A stretch of 59,971 nucleotides of DNA from UBA1731 sp963653155. Its GTDB lineage: Bacteria; Verrucomicrobiota; Kiritimatiellia; RFP12; UBA1067. Numbering within the stretch: position 1 is the stretch's first letter; the number at the start of each line of letters is the position of its first letter. Below the pieces are notes generated by a model. It had not been told where the DNA came from, did no database searches, and saw only the letters and a list, made by a program, of their open reading frames with translations. Positions 59,064 through 59,971 of this stretch are shown here, in pieces. Position numbers and translations under genes: made by a program. Location: positions 1 to 59,971 of the forward strand of contig CAVJWR010000003.1 in assembly GCA_963653155.1 (NCBI GenBank), written 5' to 3'.

Positions 59064-59125
59064 ATAAATTCTCCACTCTCTCCATTTCTACACTTCTCCA
59101 CGGCTAAAACAAAATCTCCAATAAT

Positions 59126-59191
59126 CTCCGTGCCTCCGTATCTCCGTGTGAGTCACCTCTGAAGCCTACCCACTACCATCTATCAACTACC
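59126..59191 (+). repeat. CTCCGT repeats and third copy of the CTACCCACTACC block
   Basis: CTCCGT at 59126, 59134 and 59142 (8-bp period) is the inverted form of the ACGGAG pattern at 15345-15366. 59164-59191 is the exact inverse of 58721-58748. The remaining bases up to 59193 show nothing else. Confidence 0.65.
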
Positions 59192-59193
59192 GA

Positions 59194-59223
59194 ACGGCCC
59201 GCCCGCACCTGCGGACGGGCCGT
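59194..59223 (-). terminator. Strong hairpin downstream of the PEP-CTERM gene
   Basis: ACGGCCCGCCCGCA (59194-59207), 2-nt loop, TGCGGACGGGCCGT (59210-59223): a 14-bp stem with one mismatch that becomes a G-U pair in RNA from the minus strand. It lies 28 nt beyond the stop codon. There is no U-tract, so it may be a terminator or an mRNA-stabilising stem. Confidence 0.55.
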
Positions 59224-59251
59224 CTGTTATGGCCGCAATGCGGTCATTAGC

Positions 59252-59800
59252 TTACGCACGCTTGCGGCGGAGCGCGAGGCCCGCGAGGCCGACAAGCATC
59301 AGCATCGCGCTCGTGGGCTCCGGAACGCCCATCGTCTTCCAGTTTGAGGCATCCTTAGTGTTCGCCGTCTGGGAACCGAAAGTAATCAGTGTATCCAAGG
59401 AAGCGTCCACATCCTTTGTAACCATCTGCGACACGTAGTACGATGTCGCCGCGTCAGCACTTCCGGCGTTGAGGACAATCATGTAGAAGTTCTGTGAACC
59501 GGCAGCGACATCGCCTGTTGCCGTTCCGGTCTGGAACGCACCTTTGGAACTTGATGTCTTCGATGCGCCGACTGCGCTTGCGATCAGCGAATCGGTGTTG
59601 CCGTTGGCGAGATCTGCTGTAATCGTATCAAGGTCAGATGCCATGATGAGGTATCCAAGCCATCCGCTTGCAGCAGTATTCTTGTTGTTTTCGGCGGTTT
59701 TGACAGGATCAAGTACAGCCGAAGCCGACCAGTCAACCGCCGCAGCGTTTGCGAGGGCGACAGCCCCCACAGCCATGATAAACACAATAATCTTCTTCAT
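59252..59800 (-). CDS. PEP-CTERM sorting domain protein
   Basis: 182 aa. Signal peptide MKKIIVFIMAVGAVALANAA; a Ser/Thr/Ala/Gly/Asn-rich mature part with few charges (about 130 residues, NAAAVDWSASAVLDP onward), then the C-terminal sorting signal: VPEPTSAM, a hydrophobic helix (LMLVGLAGLAL) and RRKRA. Exosortase is expected to cut at this signal and pass the protein to the surface, often linked to exopolysaccharide. No exosortase gene is in the window. The ATG at 59798-59800 has AAGGAAAA upstream; the in-frame extension MRRQQRKIN to 59827 is rejected. Confidence 0.85.
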   Translation of the reverse strand: MKKIIVFIMAVGAVALANAAAVDWSASAVLDPVKTAENNKNTAASGWLGYLIMASDLDTITADLANGNTDSLIASAVGASKTSSSKGAFQTGTATGDVAAGSQNFYMIVLNAGSADAATSYYVSQMVTKDVDASLDTLITFGSQTANTKDASNWKTMGVPEPTSAMLMLVGLAGLALRRKRA

Positions 59801-59821
59801 GTTGATTTTCCTTTGTTGTCT

Positions 59822-59844
59822 GCGCATGGCTTAAGGCCTTGCGC
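59822..59844. other. Imperfect palindrome between two minus-strand genes
   Basis: GCGCA-T-GGC / GCC-T-TGCGC around TTAAG with one mismatch in each arm. It lies between the stop of the partial gene at 59851 and the PEP-CTERM gene. It could be a terminator remnant or operator; no tail of Ts follows on the minus strand. Confidence 0.35.
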
Positions 59845-59850
59845 AAAATT

Positions 59851-59971
59851 TTACTTGAGTTCCTGTGCGGGGAAGGAGAGCTTGACCAGATAAGGGACAT
59901 ACATCTGAAGCACCTCGCCGGGCTTGAGCTTGTAGTCCGTCACGGTTTCTTCCGTACCGAGATACCAGCCG
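59851..59971 (-). CDS. C-terminal fragment of a minus-strand gene (5' part outside window)
   Basis: About 39 residues end at the TAA at 59851-59853: WYLGTEETVTDYKLKPG, EVLQMYVPYLVKLSFPAQ, ELK. Beta-strand-like and in good codon order, so probably real. Too short to assign. Its stop is 50 nt before the PEP-CTERM start on the same strand. Confidence 0.6.
   Translation of the reverse strand, partial: GWYLGTEETVTDYKLKPGEVLQMYVPYLVKLSFPAQELK

Noticed and set aside
58782..59067. Short ORFs on both strands in the right repeat cluster (readings such as AISMKSPHGTGG)
   Set aside because: Their sequence is the translation of the palindromes in whichever frame happens to be open; no ribosome-binding site and no conserved protein pattern.

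Overview
This is a 60-kb piece of a GC-rich bacterial chromosome, probably a metagenome-assembled one because it carries five 10-N scaffold joins. A PEP-CTERM protein, LamG/autotransporter-type secreted proteins, a giant secreted protein, Kdo transferase and LptG (Gram-negative envelope), plant-like sugar-1-kinases and dense intergenic palindromic repeats point to the PVC group, most likely Kiritimatiellota or a relative. That placement is inference. No rRNA, tRNA, CRISPR array, integrase or transposase was seen.

Region by region. 1-5000: envelope sugar dehydratase (cut by the window edge), tsaB, aspS, a CPBP protease, panB. 5015-8918: a chain of ATGA/GTGA overlaps holding an FMN-binding RnfG-like protein, a Tat-exported Gfo/Idh oxidoreductase, an unknown protein, ParA and a DtxR/MntR regulator, followed by cstA. 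10717-22322: a glycan-degradation island with a XylR-type AraC regulator divergent from a secreted GH2 enzyme, two large secreted LamG proteins and a secreted GH5 enzyme. 22323-44621: mostly housekeeping genes (ybgC, trmB, queE, waaA, a TPR protein, a lipoprotein, an amidohydrolase, fhs, an RlmI-like methyltransferase, a Gfo/Idh enzyme, lptG, nusB, ribD, a thymidine phosphorylase, tig-clpP-clpX, panD). It ends in a sugar-salvage group: a GalU-like pyrophosphorylase overlapping a plant-type glucuronokinase homologue, pgpA, and a compact fucokinase/GDP-fucose pyrophosphorylase-like protein.

44632-56790 is a four-gene secreted cassette: a 595-aa protein, a tail-collar-domain protein, a 2807-aa giant and a TSP3-repeat protein. 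56791-59251 is a repeat-rich zone of modular palindromes and inverted repeats around two unknown minus-strand genes, one of which carries related palindromes inside its reading frame. The window ends with a PEP-CTERM protein and the tail of another gene, both on the minus strand.

Two themes cut across the window. First, promoters: TGTGGTATAAT occurs four times exactly, and four genes have TATAAT exactly 8 nt before ATG, which predicts near-leaderless mRNAs. Second, the N gaps: four of five are flanked by a 5-6 base duplication, and collapsing duplication plus Ns restores the reading frame, so they are probably contig overlaps and not missing sequence.
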